This document shows positions 32,632-40,869 of a stretch of DNA of 64,000 nt, in pieces (within the stretch, counting starts at the first letter, position 1; each line of letters begins with the position of its first letter). This DNA is from Streptomyces rishiriensis (GTDB lineage: Bacteria > Actinomycetota > Actinomycetes > Streptomycetales > Streptomycetaceae), in the NCBI RefSeq assembly GCF_003112535.1, contig NZ_BEWA01000018.1, forward strand, positions 62,001-126,000. Reading direction: 5' to 3'. The notes beneath the pieces are model-generated. The model saw only the letters and a list, made by a program, of their open reading frames with translations, did not search any database and had not been told where the DNA came from. The position numbers were made by a program, and so were the translations under genes.

Positions 32632-32969
32632 AGCGGCAGACACCTCCCGATGCGAAACGGACAACTTCTCCGTACTGCGGCTTCCCGGGATCGGCGCGAA
32701 CATGTTCATCCCCGAGTGGCCGGGACGTCACCTCTTCCGGCCCCCGCTCCGCACGCTCGTCGGCCGTGGCCGCGGGGTCGGCGCAGTCGTCGTAGGCGAT
32801 CACTCGTTCGTGCGCATATCACCGGGGGGCATCCGCACGCCGTCTCCGCGTGGAAGCGATCTGCAAGGGATCGTCCGCCGGACGTCGCCGCGTCGGCGGA
32901 CATCGCCCGGCCGACTCCAGGGGGCGACCGGACGAACGACCGCGGACCGAACAAGGGACTTGAGGACTC
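32632..32969. other. Divergent intergenic region before SDR-DUF2867
   Basis: 338 bp with no supported gene. It holds the promoter of the small minus-strand gene and that of the SDR gene. A bulged inverted repeat (GTCCGCCG...CGGCGGAC, about 32874-32902) lies 70-95 bp before the SDR start. Confidence 0.45.
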
Positions 32970-34493
32970 ATGACCTCAGACGGCCACGACACCCCAGCGC
33001 TCTGCCTGGTGACCGGCGCCACGGGATACGTGGGCGGCCGGCTCGTCCCCGAGCTGCTGGCCGCGGGGCACCGGGTGCGCTGTCTGGCCCGCGATCCCGA
33101 CCGGCTGCGCGACCACCCCTGGGCCGACGACGTCGAGAGGGCGCGCGGCGACGTCACGGACGCCGCGTCGGTCGCGGCCGCCCTGCACGGCGTCGAGGTC
33201 GCCTACTACCTGGTGCACGCGCTGGCCACGGGGGACGACTTCGAGGAGACGGACCGCAGGGCGGCCCGGATCTTCGCGGAGCAGGCCCGGGCGGCCGGCG
33301 TGCGCCGCATCGTCTACCTCGGGGCTCTCACCCCGGCCGGCGTGCCCGAGCGGGAGCTGTCGCCGCACCTGCGCTCACGCGCCGAGGTGGGACGGATCCT
33401 GCTGGACTCCGGCGTCCCCACCGCCGTGCTGCGGGCCGCGGTGGTGATCGGCTCCGGGTCGGCCTCCTTCGAGATGCTGCGCTATCTGACGGAGCGGCTG
33501 CCGGTGATGGTCACTCCGAGCTGGGTGCACACCCGGATCCAGCCCGTGGCCGTCCGCGACGTGCTGCGCGCCCTGGTCGGCTGCGCCCGGCTCCCGGACG
33601 ACGTCGACCGCGCCTTCGACATCGGCGGGCCGGACGTCCTGACGTACCGCGAGATGATGCTCCGCTACGCCGAGATCGCCGAACTTCCGCGCCGGCTGAT
33701 CCTGTCGCTGCCGATGCTCACCCCCGGCCTGTCGAGCCACTGGGTCGGGCTGGTCACCCCCGTGCCGGCCTCGATCGCACGGCCGCTCACCGAGTCGCTG
33801 CGACACGAGGTCGTCTGCCACGAGCACGACATCGCCCGCCATGTGCCGGACCCGCCCGGCCATCCCCTCGGGTTCGACGAGGCGGTCCGGCTCGCCCTGC
33901 GCAAGGTGCGGGAGGCGCAGGTCGCCACCCGCTGGTCCTCCGCCTCCGTCCCGGGCGCTCCCAGCGACCCCCTGCCCACCGACCCCGGCTGGGCCGGCGG
34001 CAGCCTCTACACCGACACCCGCGACCTCGCCGTCGACGCCCCGCCCGCTTCGCTGTGGCGGGTGATCGAGGGCATCGGCGGCGACAACGGCTGGTACTCC
34101 TTCCCGCTCGCCTGGGCCGTCCGCGGCCGGCTCGACCGGCTGGCGGGCGGGGTGGGGCTGCGCCGCGGCCGCCGGGACGCCGCCCGGCTGCGGGTGGGCG
34201 ACTCGCTGGACTTCTGGCGGGTCGAGGAGATCGAGCCCGGCCGTCTGCTGCGGCTGCGGGCCGAGATGCGGCTGCCTGGCCTGGCCTGGCTGGAGCTGCG
34301 GGCCGAACCGGCCGCCGGCGGCCGCGCCCGCTTCCACCAGCGCGCGGTGTTCCACCCCCACGGCCTGCTCGGCCACGCCTACTGGTGGAGCGTGGCGCCC
34401 TTCCACGCGCTCGTGTTCGGCGGCATGGCCCGCAACATCGCGCAGGCGGCGGTGGCGGACGCGGCGGCGCGGACACGGGAACCGGCCCGCTGA
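32970..34493 (+). CDS. SDR-family NAD(P)-binding protein with C-terminal DUF2867
   Basis: A 507-residue two-domain protein. Residues 10-300 are an atypical extended SDR/NmrA-like Rossmann domain (LVTGATGYVGGRLVPELLAAGHRVRCLARDP; VRRIVYLGALTP). Residues about 335-500 are DUF2867, a SRPBCC-like beta-grip domain (WRVIEGIGGDNGWYSFPLAWAVRG; GRARFHQRAVFHPHGLLGHAYWWSVAPFHALVFGGMARNI). The catalytic YxxxK of classical SDRs is not evident, so it may be a redox-sensing or substrate-binding protein. The conserved pairing with photolyase genes in actinobacteria suggests a place in light or oxidative-damage response. It precedes phr by 105 bp, probably in the same operon. Confidence 0.88.
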   Translation: MTSDGHDTPALCLVTGATGYVGGRLVPELLAAGHRVRCLARDPDRLRDHPWADDVERARGDVTDAASVAAALHGVEVAYYLVHALATGDDFEETDRRAARIFAEQARAAGVRRIVYLGALTPAGVPERELSPHLRSRAEVGRILLDSGVPTAVLRAAVVIGSGSASFEMLRYLTERLPVMVTPSWVHTRIQPVAVRDVLRALVGCARLPDDVDRAFDIGGPDVLTYREMMLRYAEIAELPRRLILSLPMLTPGLSSHWVGLVTPVPASIARPLTESLRHEVVCHEHDIARHVPDPPGHPLGFDEAVRLALRKVREAQVATRWSSASVPGAPSDPLPTDPGWAGGSLYTDTRDLAVDAPPASLWRVIEGIGGDNGWYSFPLAWAVRGRLDRLAGGVGLRRGRRDAARLRVGDSLDFWRVEEIEPGRLLRLRAEMRLPGLAWLELRAEPAAGGRARFHQRAVFHPHGLLGHAYWWSVAPFHALVFGGMARNIAQAAVADAAARTREPAR

Positions 34494-34598
34494 CCGGCCT
34501 CGGCGGGAGCGGCCCGGACGGCCCCGCCCGGCTGCATCCGCCGGGCCCCGCCGAACGGAAGCGATGCACGCAACGAACCCGTCCCCCGGAGCACCCTC

Positions 34599-35972
34599 AT
34601 GAACGTCTCGCTCGTCCTGTTCACCGCCGACCTGCGTCTGCACGACCACCCGCCGCTGCGCGCGGCCCTGGACGGCGCCCGGCAGGTGGTCCCGCTGTTC
34701 GTGCGCGACCGGGCCGTCGACCGCGCCGGGTTCGCCGCGCCGAACAGACTGGCGTTCCTCGCCGACTGTCTGCGCGACCTCGACACGGGACTGCGCGAGC
34801 GGGGCGGCCGGCTCGTCGTGCGCTCGGGCGAGCTGGTGGAGCAGGTGTGCCGGGTGGCGGCCGAGGCGGAGGCGGACGAGGTCCATCTGGCCTCCGACGT
34901 GAGCAGGCACGCGCGGCGGCGCGAGGACGGCCTGCGGCGCGCCCTGGAGGCGGAGGGCGTACGGCTGCATGTGCACGACGAGGTGACGACCGCCGTCGGT
35001 CCGGGCGCGCTCGCCCCGGCCACCTCGGACCACTTCGCCGTCTTCACGCCGTACTTCGGGCACTGGTCGCGGGCACGGCTGCGTGAGCCGCTCGGCGCGC
35101 CCCGGACCGTGCCCGTCCCGGAGGGGGTCGGCTCCGAGGAGCTGCCCGCCCGCAAGGGCCTGGCGGGGCTGTCGCCGGGTCTGGCGGCGGGGGGCGAGGA
35201 GGAGGGCCGCCGGCGGTTCGCCTCCTGGCTGCGGTCGGGCGTCGGCACGTACGAGGACGGGCACGACGACCTGGCGGGCGACGTCACCTCCCGGCTGTCG
35301 CCCCATCTGCACTTCGGGACCCTCTCCGCGGTGGAGCTCGTGCACCGCACGCGCCAGGTGGGCGGACCGGGCGCCGAGGCGTTCGTGCAGCAGCTGGCCT
35401 GGCGCGACTTCCATCGTCAGGTGCTCGCGGCCCGGCCCGGGGCGGCGAGCGCCGACTACCGCACCAAGCACGACCGCTGGCGTTCGGAGCGCACGGCCCG
35501 CGCCGACGTCGAGGCGTGGCGGGAGGGCCGTACCGGCTACCCGCTGGTGGACGCGGCGATGCGGCAGCTGCGCCACGAGGGGTGGATGCACAACCGGGGC
35601 CGCCTGCTGACCGCGAGCTTCCTCGCCAAGACGCTGTACGTCGACTGGCGCATCGGCGCCCGGCACTTCCTGGAGCTGCTGGTCGACGGGGACGTGGCCA
35701 ACAACCAGCTCAACTGGCAGTGGGTGGCGGGCACCGGCACCGACTCGCGGCCCAACCGGGTGCTGAACCCCGTCACCCAGGCGAAGCGGTTCGACCCGGA
35801 CGGGGCGTACGTGCGGCGGTGGCTGCCGGAGCTGGCGGGCCTTTCGGCGCCCGAGGTGCACGAGCCGTGGAAGCTCACCGGTACGGACCGCGCGGCGCTC
35901 GACTACCCGGACCCGGTCGTGACGCTCTCGGAGGGGCTGGCGCGGTTCAAGCGGGCGCGGGAACGCCCCTGA
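34599..35972 (+). CDS. phr: Deoxyribodipyrimidine (CPD) photolyase, class I
   Basis: A 457-residue FAD- and antenna-dependent DNA repair enzyme that splits cyclobutane pyrimidine dimers with blue light. The N-terminal antenna domain starts VSLVLFTADLRLHDHPPLRAAL; the FAD domain includes SPHLHFGTLS, QLAWRDFHRQVL, MRQLRHEGWMHNRGRLLTASFL, and NNQLNWQWVAGTGTDSRPN followed by RVLNPVTQAKRFDP. The Trp-Met-His-Asn segment and the WQW stretch belong to the FAD/dimer pocket and electron chain. An 8-HDF (F0)-type antenna is plausible because streptomycetes make F420. The ATG follows a GGAGCACC sequence. It is near a cobalamin-type MerR light regulator 2 kb away. Confidence 0.94.
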   Translation: MNVSLVLFTADLRLHDHPPLRAALDGARQVVPLFVRDRAVDRAGFAAPNRLAFLADCLRDLDTGLRERGGRLVVRSGELVEQVCRVAAEAEADEVHLASDVSRHARRREDGLRRALEAEGVRLHVHDEVTTAVGPGALAPATSDHFAVFTPYFGHWSRARLREPLGAPRTVPVPEGVGSEELPARKGLAGLSPGLAAGGEEEGRRRFASWLRSGVGTYEDGHDDLAGDVTSRLSPHLHFGTLSAVELVHRTRQVGGPGAEAFVQQLAWRDFHRQVLAARPGAASADYRTKHDRWRSERTARADVEAWREGRTGYPLVDAAMRQLRHEGWMHNRGRLLTASFLAKTLYVDWRIGARHFLELLVDGDVANNQLNWQWVAGTGTDSRPNRVLNPVTQAKRFDPDGAYVRRWLPELAGLSAPEVHEPWKLTGTDRAALDYPDPVVTLSEGLARFKRARERP

Positions 35973-35979
35973 GCGCCCG

Positions 35980-36909
35980 TCACCACTGCGGGGCCACGCT
36001 CAGCAGGAGATCGCGCACCCGGGTCACGTCCCGGTTCGCCGCCGCCCCGGGCCGCTGGACCAGGTACGCCGTGTTGATGGGCGGGTCCGGCGGCTCGTGG
36101 AGCGGGACGAGGGCGCCGGAGGCCAGTTCGCCGAGGCAGAGATAGCGGGGCAGCACCGTGACGCCCGCGCCCGCCGCGGTCGCGGCCAGCACTCCGCGCA
36201 GATCGGGCACGGTCACCGCGGCGGAGCCCGACAGGCGCCGGCCGAACACGTGCCGCCAGTAGCGGCGCGCGATGGGCAGGTCCTCGGCGTACGTGATCAG
36301 CGGGACGCCGTGCAGCGCCGCCGGACCCTCGGCGGCCAACGGGCCCCGGAGCCGCTCGGCCCACGCCGGAGCCGCGACGAGGACGAACTCCTCGTCCGCC
36401 AGCGGGACCGCGTGCAGGGTACGGCCGCGGGGCCGGGTGGTGGCCACGACCAGGTCGTGCCGTCCCGCGCGCAGCTCCTCCAGCAGCGCGTCGGTCAGGC
36501 CGGTGGCGACGCGCAGCCGGACTCCCCCGGCCACCAGTGGCGCCAGGGCGGGGAGCGCCCGGGTGCACAGCAGTTCGGCCGGCCCGGCGAGGTGCACCGG
36601 GTCGGCCGGACCGGCCCGGCCCGCCGCCGGGTCCGGGTCGGCCACGACGGCGAGCTCGTCGAGCGGCGCGGACACACGGGCCGCCAGCTCGTCGGCGACG
36701 GCGGTCGGCGACACGCCGCGCGGGAGCCGCTCGAAGAGCTCGCGTCCGGTCTGCCGTTCCAGCGCCCGCATCTGCGTCGTCACGGTCGGCTGGGACAGCC
36801 TCAGCAGCTGCGCCGCGCCGGTGAACGAGCCGGAGCGGTACACGGCGAGGAAGGTGCGCAGCAGGTTCAGGTCCAGGGGGCCGGCGGGCCGGCCGTCGCT
36901 GTGTTCCAC
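35980..36909 (-). CDS. LysR-family transcriptional regulator
   Basis: A 309-residue LTTR. The HTH spans residues 12-70 (LDLNLLRTFLAVYRSGSFTGAAQLLRLSQPTVTTQMRALERQ). The effector domain has LRVATGLTDALLEELRAGRHDLVVATTRPRG and GVPLITYAEDLPIARRYWRHVFGRRL. It is divergent from a DJ-1/Hsp31-like gene with 157 bp between, so that gene is the likely target. The region contains CGATG-TCGGG-CATCG as a candidate site. The GTG start lies 6 nt after AATACT, consistent with a leaderless mRNA. It ends 8 bp from phr (convergent). The effector is unknown. Confidence 0.9.
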   Translation of the reverse strand: MEHSDGRPAGPLDLNLLRTFLAVYRSGSFTGAAQLLRLSQPTVTTQMRALERQTGRELFERLPRGVSPTAVADELAARVSAPLDELAVVADPDPAAGRAGPADPVHLAGPAELLCTRALPALAPLVAGGVRLRVATGLTDALLEELRAGRHDLVVATTRPRGRTLHAVPLADEEFVLVAAPAWAERLRGPLAAEGPAALHGVPLITYAEDLPIARRYWRHVFGRRLSGSAAVTVPDLRGVLAATAAGAGVTVLPRYLCLGELASGALVPLHEPPDPPINTAYLVQRPGAAANRDVTRVRDLLLSVAPQW

Positions 36910-36943
36910 CGCGCCAGTATTCCTCCGCCGCCCATAGGATCGT

Positions 36944-36958
36944 CGATGTCGGGCATCG
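36944..36958. promoter_or_regulatory. Candidate LysR site CGATG-N5-CATCG
   Basis: A 15-bp palindrome, the usual length of an LTTR recognition box, lies 35 bp from the LysR start and just upstream of the -35 box of the divergent DJ-1 promoter. Confidence 0.5.
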
Positions 36959-36967
36959 GAATCCTCA

Positions 36968-36997
36968 TTGGATCCCTATGGCTCGACCGCCTAGGTT
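36968..36997 (+). promoter_or_regulatory. Sigma-70 (HrdB)-type promoter of the DJ-1/Hsp31 gene
   Basis: TTGGAT, an 18-bp spacer, then TAGGTT. Transcription would start near 37004, leaving a 5' UTR of about 60 nt. The palindrome at 36944-36958 lies immediately upstream, the activation position. Confidence 0.5.
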
Positions 36998-37066
36998 CGC
37001 TCAGGCACCCATGCGTCGGCGGTCCGCGGAGCGGAGCGTCGGCGCCGACACTCTCGGAGATCACTC

Positions 37067-37762
37067 ATGGCCAAGATTCTTTTCGTGCTGACCGGCGCCG
37101 ACCACTGGACGCTCGCCGACGGCACGCAGCACCCCACGGGCTTCTGGGCCGAGGAAGCCGTCGCCCCCTACGAGGCGTTCCGGGCGGCGGGCCACGAGGT
37201 CGTCGTCGCCACCCCCGGCGGCGTCGTGCCCACCGTGGACAAGGGCAGCCTGGCCGCGGAGGTCAACGGCGGGCAGGAGGGCGCCGACCGGGTCGCCGCG
37301 GTGCTGGCCGGCATGACGGAGCTGCAGCGGCCGCTGCGCCTGGAGGACGTGGACCTCGGCGACTACGCGGCCGTCTTCTACCCGGGCGGCCACGGCCCGA
37401 TGGAGGACCTGGCGGTCGACGCCGTGTCCGGCCGTCTCCTCACCGACGCCCTGGCCTCGGGCAGGCCGCTGGGCGTCGTCTGCCACGGCCCCGCGGCGCT
37501 GCTCGCCGCGGTCGCCGAGGACGGCTCCAACGCGTTCGCCGGCTACCGGATCGCGGCGTTCACCAACGCCGAGGAGCACCAGGCCGGTCTGGGCGACAAG
37601 GCGAAGTGGCTGCTTCAGGACCGGCTCACCGAGGCGGGCGTCGACGTGCGGGTCGGCGAGCCCTGGGCGCCGCACGTGGTCGTCGACCGCAACCTCGTCA
37701 CGGGCCAGAACCCCGCCTCCTCGGCCCCGCTCGCCACGGAACTGCTGAAGAAGCTGCACTGA
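37067..37762 (+). CDS. DJ-1/PfpI-superfamily protein (Hsp31-like, type 1 glutamine amidotransferase fold)
   Basis: A 231-residue protein with the nucleophile elbow GRPLGVVCHGPAALL (Cys139-His140) and an N-terminal GFWAEEAVAPYEAF, where Glu29 can complete a Cys-His-Glu triad as in Hsp31 and yeast Hsp31-like glyoxalase III. These enzymes act as protein or nucleotide deglycases, glyoxalase III, or holding chaperones under carbonyl and oxidative stress; which applies here is not decidable. AAGFYPGGHG-like strand AAVFYPGGHGPMEDL is typical. It is preceded by a promoter (36968-36997) and controlled, presumably, by the divergent LysR. Confidence 0.88.
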   Translation: MAKILFVLTGADHWTLADGTQHPTGFWAEEAVAPYEAFRAAGHEVVVATPGGVVPTVDKGSLAAEVNGGQEGADRVAAVLAGMTELQRPLRLEDVDLGDYAAVFYPGGHGPMEDLAVDAVSGRLLTDALASGRPLGVVCHGPAALLAAVAEDGSNAFAGYRIAAFTNAEEHQAGLGDKAKWLLQDRLTEAGVDVRVGEPWAPHVVVDRNLVTGQNPASSAPLATELLKKLH

Positions 37763-37877
37763 ACCGGGCGTCCGCACCGGACGCCCCCGCCTGCTCCGCC
37801 GCCCGCGCCGCGTCCGCCGCCCGCGCCGCGTCCGCCGACCGCGTCCGAGCCTCGGCGCTCGGTCCCGCGGCCGCGTC

Positions 37878-38855
37878 TCACGCCGTGCCGTGACCCTGTG
37901 CGCCGGCCAGCAGCGTCAGCGCTTCGCTCAGGCCCGTGGGCCGGGGCAGGCCCGGTGCGGGGCGGCCGGCCCAGCCGGCGCCCCCGAGCACCACGGTCGG
38001 GGCCCGCCGGGCTCCGGTGACGCCCCAGCGGGTGTCCGCGAGATGCCTGGCCAGGGGCAGGCTTGCGGTGGAGCGCGTCTGCGACCACAGCACCACGGCG
38101 ACCGGGCCCAGCCGCCGCACGGCCGCGGTCAGCGCCTCGGCCGGCACGGCGGCTCCGAACATCCGCGTCGGGACGCCGAGTTGGAGGAGGCCCGCGTTGA
38201 GTGCCTCCAAGGGCAGGCTGTGCTGTTCGCCCGGCACGCAGGCCAGCAGCACCGGCCCGGGCCCTCCCTCCCGGCCGCCCTTCACGACGGCGTGGGGCGC
38301 CCGGCGCAACGCGGTGGAGACCTGCCAGGACAGCAGGTGCTCGACCTCGACGTACCGGTCGCCGGACGAGGCCCACTTACGGCCCACGGCGTGCAGGGTC
38401 GGGACCATCACCTCCTGCCAGGCGACGGCGAGCCCGTGCCGGTCCACGGCCGCTTCCAGCCGCTCCGCGACGGCCGGCGCGTCGAGGCGCACGGCCGCGC
38501 GGGCCAGGCCACGGCACTCCTGACGAACGTCGCCGCCGCCGAGCGCGGGAGCGCCGGGCGTACCCGTCCGTTCGGGGACCGCGTCCTCGGCTTCCGCGGC
38601 CGGCCGGAGCACCGCGTCCTTCGCCGCGCGGGCCGCGTCCGCGGGCGGCACGCCGGACGAGGTGAGCCGGCACATCGCCTCCAGCACCGCCACGTCGCTC
38701 GGCTGCCAGCGCCGGTGCCGGCCGTCCGCGCGCACGGCGGGCCCGATGCCGTACCGCCGGTCCCACGAACGCAGGGTGGTGGGCGCCACGCCGAGCCGGT
38801 GGGCCAGCGCCCCCGTGGTCAGACCGGCGTCATCGGGACTCGGCGACTCGCTCAC
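37878..38855 (-). CDS. MerR-family regulator with cobalamin-binding domain (LitR/CarH-like photoreceptor)
   Basis: A 325-residue regulator. The N-terminal MerR HTH (residues 10-75) contains TTGALAHRLGVAPTTLRSWDRRYGIGPAVR. The helical B12-cap domain (about 110-190) has Trp161 followed by Glu172-His173 (KWASSGDRYVEVEHLL), the W-x(9-10)-EH signature that packs over adenosylcobalamin. The Rossmann B12 domain (200-320) has PGEQHSLPLEAL, where His212 in ExH is the candidate lower ligand. In CarH/LitR, light breaks the cobalt-carbon bond and releases DNA, so carotenoid and photolyase genes are induced by light. The photolyase 2 kb away fits. GTG start chosen at the family N terminus; an ATG at 38945 is possible. 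Confidence 0.85.
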   Translation of the reverse strand: MSESPSPDDAGLTTGALAHRLGVAPTTLRSWDRRYGIGPAVRADGRHRRWQPSDVAVLEAMCRLTSSGVPPADAARAAKDAVLRPAAEAEDAVPERTGTPGAPALGGGDVRQECRGLARAAVRLDAPAVAERLEAAVDRHGLAVAWQEVMVPTLHAVGRKWASSGDRYVEVEHLLSWQVSTALRRAPHAVVKGGREGGPGPVLLACVPGEQHSLPLEALNAGLLQLGVPTRMFGAAVPAEALTAAVRRLGPVAVVLWSQTRSTASLPLARHLADTRWGVTGARRAPTVVLGGAGWAGRPAPGLPRPTGLSEALTLLAGAQGHGTA

Positions 38856-38929
38856 GACGCCACGATACGACGCAGAAGCGACGCGTGGTGAACCGGCCGG
38901 CGCAGGACCCGGGAGGCCGGATCGGTCGG

Positions 38930-38970
38930 CGCGAGCTCTACACATAAAGGATTAATAAGAGCACAATGGG
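38930..38970. promoter_or_regulatory. AT-rich bidirectional promoter between the LitR-like gene and the SPW gene
   Basis: The segment CTCTACACATAAAGGATTAATAAGAGCACAATG is strikingly AT-rich for this genome. It lies in the 180-bp divergent region about 85-115 bp upstream of the regulator start. A minus-strand TTGTGC and TGTAGA pair about 18 bp apart can be drawn. The regulator probably binds here. Confidence 0.45.
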
Positions 38971-39035
38971 CGTGCGCGGCGATTACCGCACACCGCACCG
39001 AAGCGGTCGGCCCTGAGAGTCAAAGGAGACGGATC

Positions 39036-39482
39036 ATGGCCAACGTCTCGCCCACCAGAGGCGACATGTCGACGCACCCCGACGTTCACGAGATGCGGGC
39101 GCGTTACGCCCGCATGCTCGGCGGTCGTGATGTGGCACTCGTGGACGGACCGGTGTTCCTGCTCGGTCTGTACTGCGCGGTGTCCCCCTGGGTACTCCAC
39201 TACGCCACCGGCCAGCCCGCCCTCGTCACCCACAACCTGATCGTCGGCATCGCGATCGCCCTGCTGGGCCTCGGCTTCACCGCTGCTCCCGCGCGGATGT
39301 ACGGCCTGAGCTGGGCCATGTGCGCGGCGGGCATCTGGATGATCGTCGCACCGTGGATCGTCGGCGACCATCCGGACGCCGGCGTCGCGGTCAACAACAT
39401 CGTCATCGGCGCACTGGCCCTGCTCCTCGGGCTGATGTGCATCGCCACGGCGGCGCGGAGCACCCGCACCCCCACCCCGTAG
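39036..39482 (+). CDS. SPW-repeat membrane protein
   Basis: A 148-residue protein with four membrane segments and two copies of the SPW repeat: YCAVSPWVLHY (residues 47-57) and MIVAPWIVGDHP (about 100-111), each followed by a transmembrane pair (NLIVGIAIALLGLGF; NNIVIGALALLLGLMCIA). The N-terminal 30 residues are hydrophilic and cytoplasmic. SPW proteins are widespread in actinobacteria and have no known function; they often lie near stress regulators. The start follows AAAGGAGACGG. It is divergent from the cobalamin-type MerR gene and may be its direct target. Confidence 0.85.
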   Translation: MANVSPTRGDMSTHPDVHEMRARYARMLGGRDVALVDGPVFLLGLYCAVSPWVLHYATGQPALVTHNLIVGIAIALLGLGFTAAPARMYGLSWAMCAAGIWMIVAPWIVGDHPDAGVAVNNIVIGALALLLGLMCIATAARSTRTPTP

Positions 39483-39673
39483 TCCCTTCCGGCACCCGGG
39501 AGCACGGCCGGGCCGACCGGCGGACACAGGTCGCCCCGGCCGTCACACGTCGTCCCCGCCGTCGCGGCGCCCGTCCCCGCCGGGGCGGACGCCGCCAAGC
39601 GGAACGGACTGTCCCACCGCCCCGCGGGCACACATAGGTCAACGGGCTCTCACGGAGAAGCGGAGGGGCGGAG

Positions 39674-39940
39674 ATGGAGATCGACGGCCTCATCAGTGCC
39701 ATCTTCATCGGCATCGTCATCGGTGTGCTCGGGCGGCTCGTCGTCCCGGGACGCCAGCGCATCGGCGTGCTGTGGACGATCGCGGTCGGCATCGTGGCGG
39801 CGCTGATCGGCTCGCTGCTCGCCGCGGGCCTCGGGGTGGACGACACGAAGGGCGTCGACTGGATCGAGTGGCTCATCCAGATCGGGCTGGCCGCGGTGGG
39901 CGTCGCCGCACTGGACCGGGCGAAGTCGCGACGACGCTGA
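39674..39940 (+). CDS. GlsB/YeaQ/YmgE-family stress membrane protein
   Basis: An 88-residue membrane protein of the transglycosylase-associated (YeaQ/YmgE/GlsB) family with three hydrophobic segments: LISAIFIGIVIGVLGRLVVPG, VLWTIAVGIVAALIGSLLAAGLG and WLIQIGLAAVGVAALDRA. The GRLVVPGRQ turn after the first helix is the family hallmark. Homologues are induced by osmotic, acid or general stress, and GlsB anchors an Asp23 protein in staphylococci. No enzymatic role is established despite the name. GGAG precedes the ATG. It is likely to have its own promoter in the 191 bp before it. Confidence 0.88.
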   Translation: MEIDGLISAIFIGIVIGVLGRLVVPGRQRIGVLWTIAVGIVAALIGSLLAAGLGVDDTKGVDWIEWLIQIGLAAVGVAALDRAKSRRR

Positions 39941-39965
39941 CGCACGGCGCCCGGCACGACGGGCG

Positions 39966-40742
39966 TCAGTGCGCGTAGACGTACGGCGTCGTCGTGCTCA
40001 GCGCGCGGAAGCCGAGCCGTTCCAGGATGGGGCGGCTCTGGTCGGAGGCGTCGACCTGCAGGTACCGGTAGCCGCGCTCGGCGGCGATGCGGGCGCGGTG
40101 GGCGATCAGCGCACGGTAGAGACCTCGGCCGCGCCAGCCCTCGACGGTGCCGCCGCCCCACAGCCCGGCGAACCCGGTGCCCGGCAGGAGTTCCATCCGC
40201 GCCGAGCTCACCGGCACGTCCCCGGCCAGCGCGACCAGGGCGACGAGTTCGCCGGGGTCGCGGGCGAGGCGGGCGTGCAGGAGGTCGCGCAGCCAGGAAC
40301 CGTCACGGCCGAAGGCCTTCTCGTTCGCCTCGACCATGAGCTCGACGCCCGCCCGGTCCGTGACCGGGACGATGCGGACGCCCTCGGGCGGTGCGACGTC
40401 GAGGAGCTGGTCGCTCGTCTCGCCGACCATGAGCGTCTCCTCCTGGTCGGGCGTGAACCCGGCCGCGACGAGCCGCCGCCCGAGGTCGGCCGGACGGTCG
40501 TGCCCGTACAGCTTCCACTCGAACTCGTGGCCGAGGCGGCCGAAGCAGGCGATCTGCTCGGCGATGGCCGCGTCCGCGTCGGCCGCGCTCAGGTCCGACC
40601 ACAGGACGCCGCTCCAGCCCCCGTGGCCGCCGATGTGCCGGACCACCCTCCCCGCCTTCTCGACCCGGGCGTCGGAGCTCTCGGGGCGCGCGCCTTCACG
40701 CATCTCCCGGTCGTACAGGGCGAGTACCGCGGCATGATCCAT
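39966..40742 (-). CDS. GNAT-family N-acetyltransferase
   Basis: A 258-residue protein. The C-terminal GNAT domain (residues 120-258) carries motif A as GGTVEGWRGRGLYRALIAHRARIAAERGYRYLQVDASDQSRPILERLGF, with the acetyl-CoA pyrophosphate loop WRGRGLY. The N-terminal half is a degenerate GNAT-like segment. The acceptor substrate is unknown; small molecules, peptides or protein lysines are all possible. The ATG at 40742 is chosen because GGAG lies 8 nt upstream. It is convergent with the GlsB-like gene, with a 25-bp gap. Confidence 0.87.
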   Translation of the reverse strand: MDHAAVLALYDREMREGARPESSDARVEKAGRVVRHIGGHGGWSGVLWSDLSAADADAAIAEQIACFGRLGHEFEWKLYGHDRPADLGRRLVAAGFTPDQEETLMVGETSDQLLDVAPPEGVRIVPVTDRAGVELMVEANEKAFGRDGSWLRDLLHARLARDPGELVALVALAGDVPVSSARMELLPGTGFAGLWGGGTVEGWRGRGLYRALIAHRARIAAERGYRYLQVDASDQSRPILERLGFRALSTTTPYVYAH

Positions 40743-40869
40743 ACGCCCACTCCAGCACCTGTGCGCGCCCCCGCACAACGCAATTAGCGGCGGGTCCTCC
40801 CCGGCCGTCGCGCGCGGCCGCGGGCCCCGGCCCGACGGGGTCTGCGGCTCGTCCGCCCGTCGGCGCCGC

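Noticed and set aside
33000..38900. A carotenoid (crt) cluster with light control.
   Set aside because: No crt genes are present; only the photolyase and a LitR/CarH-like regulator suggest light control.
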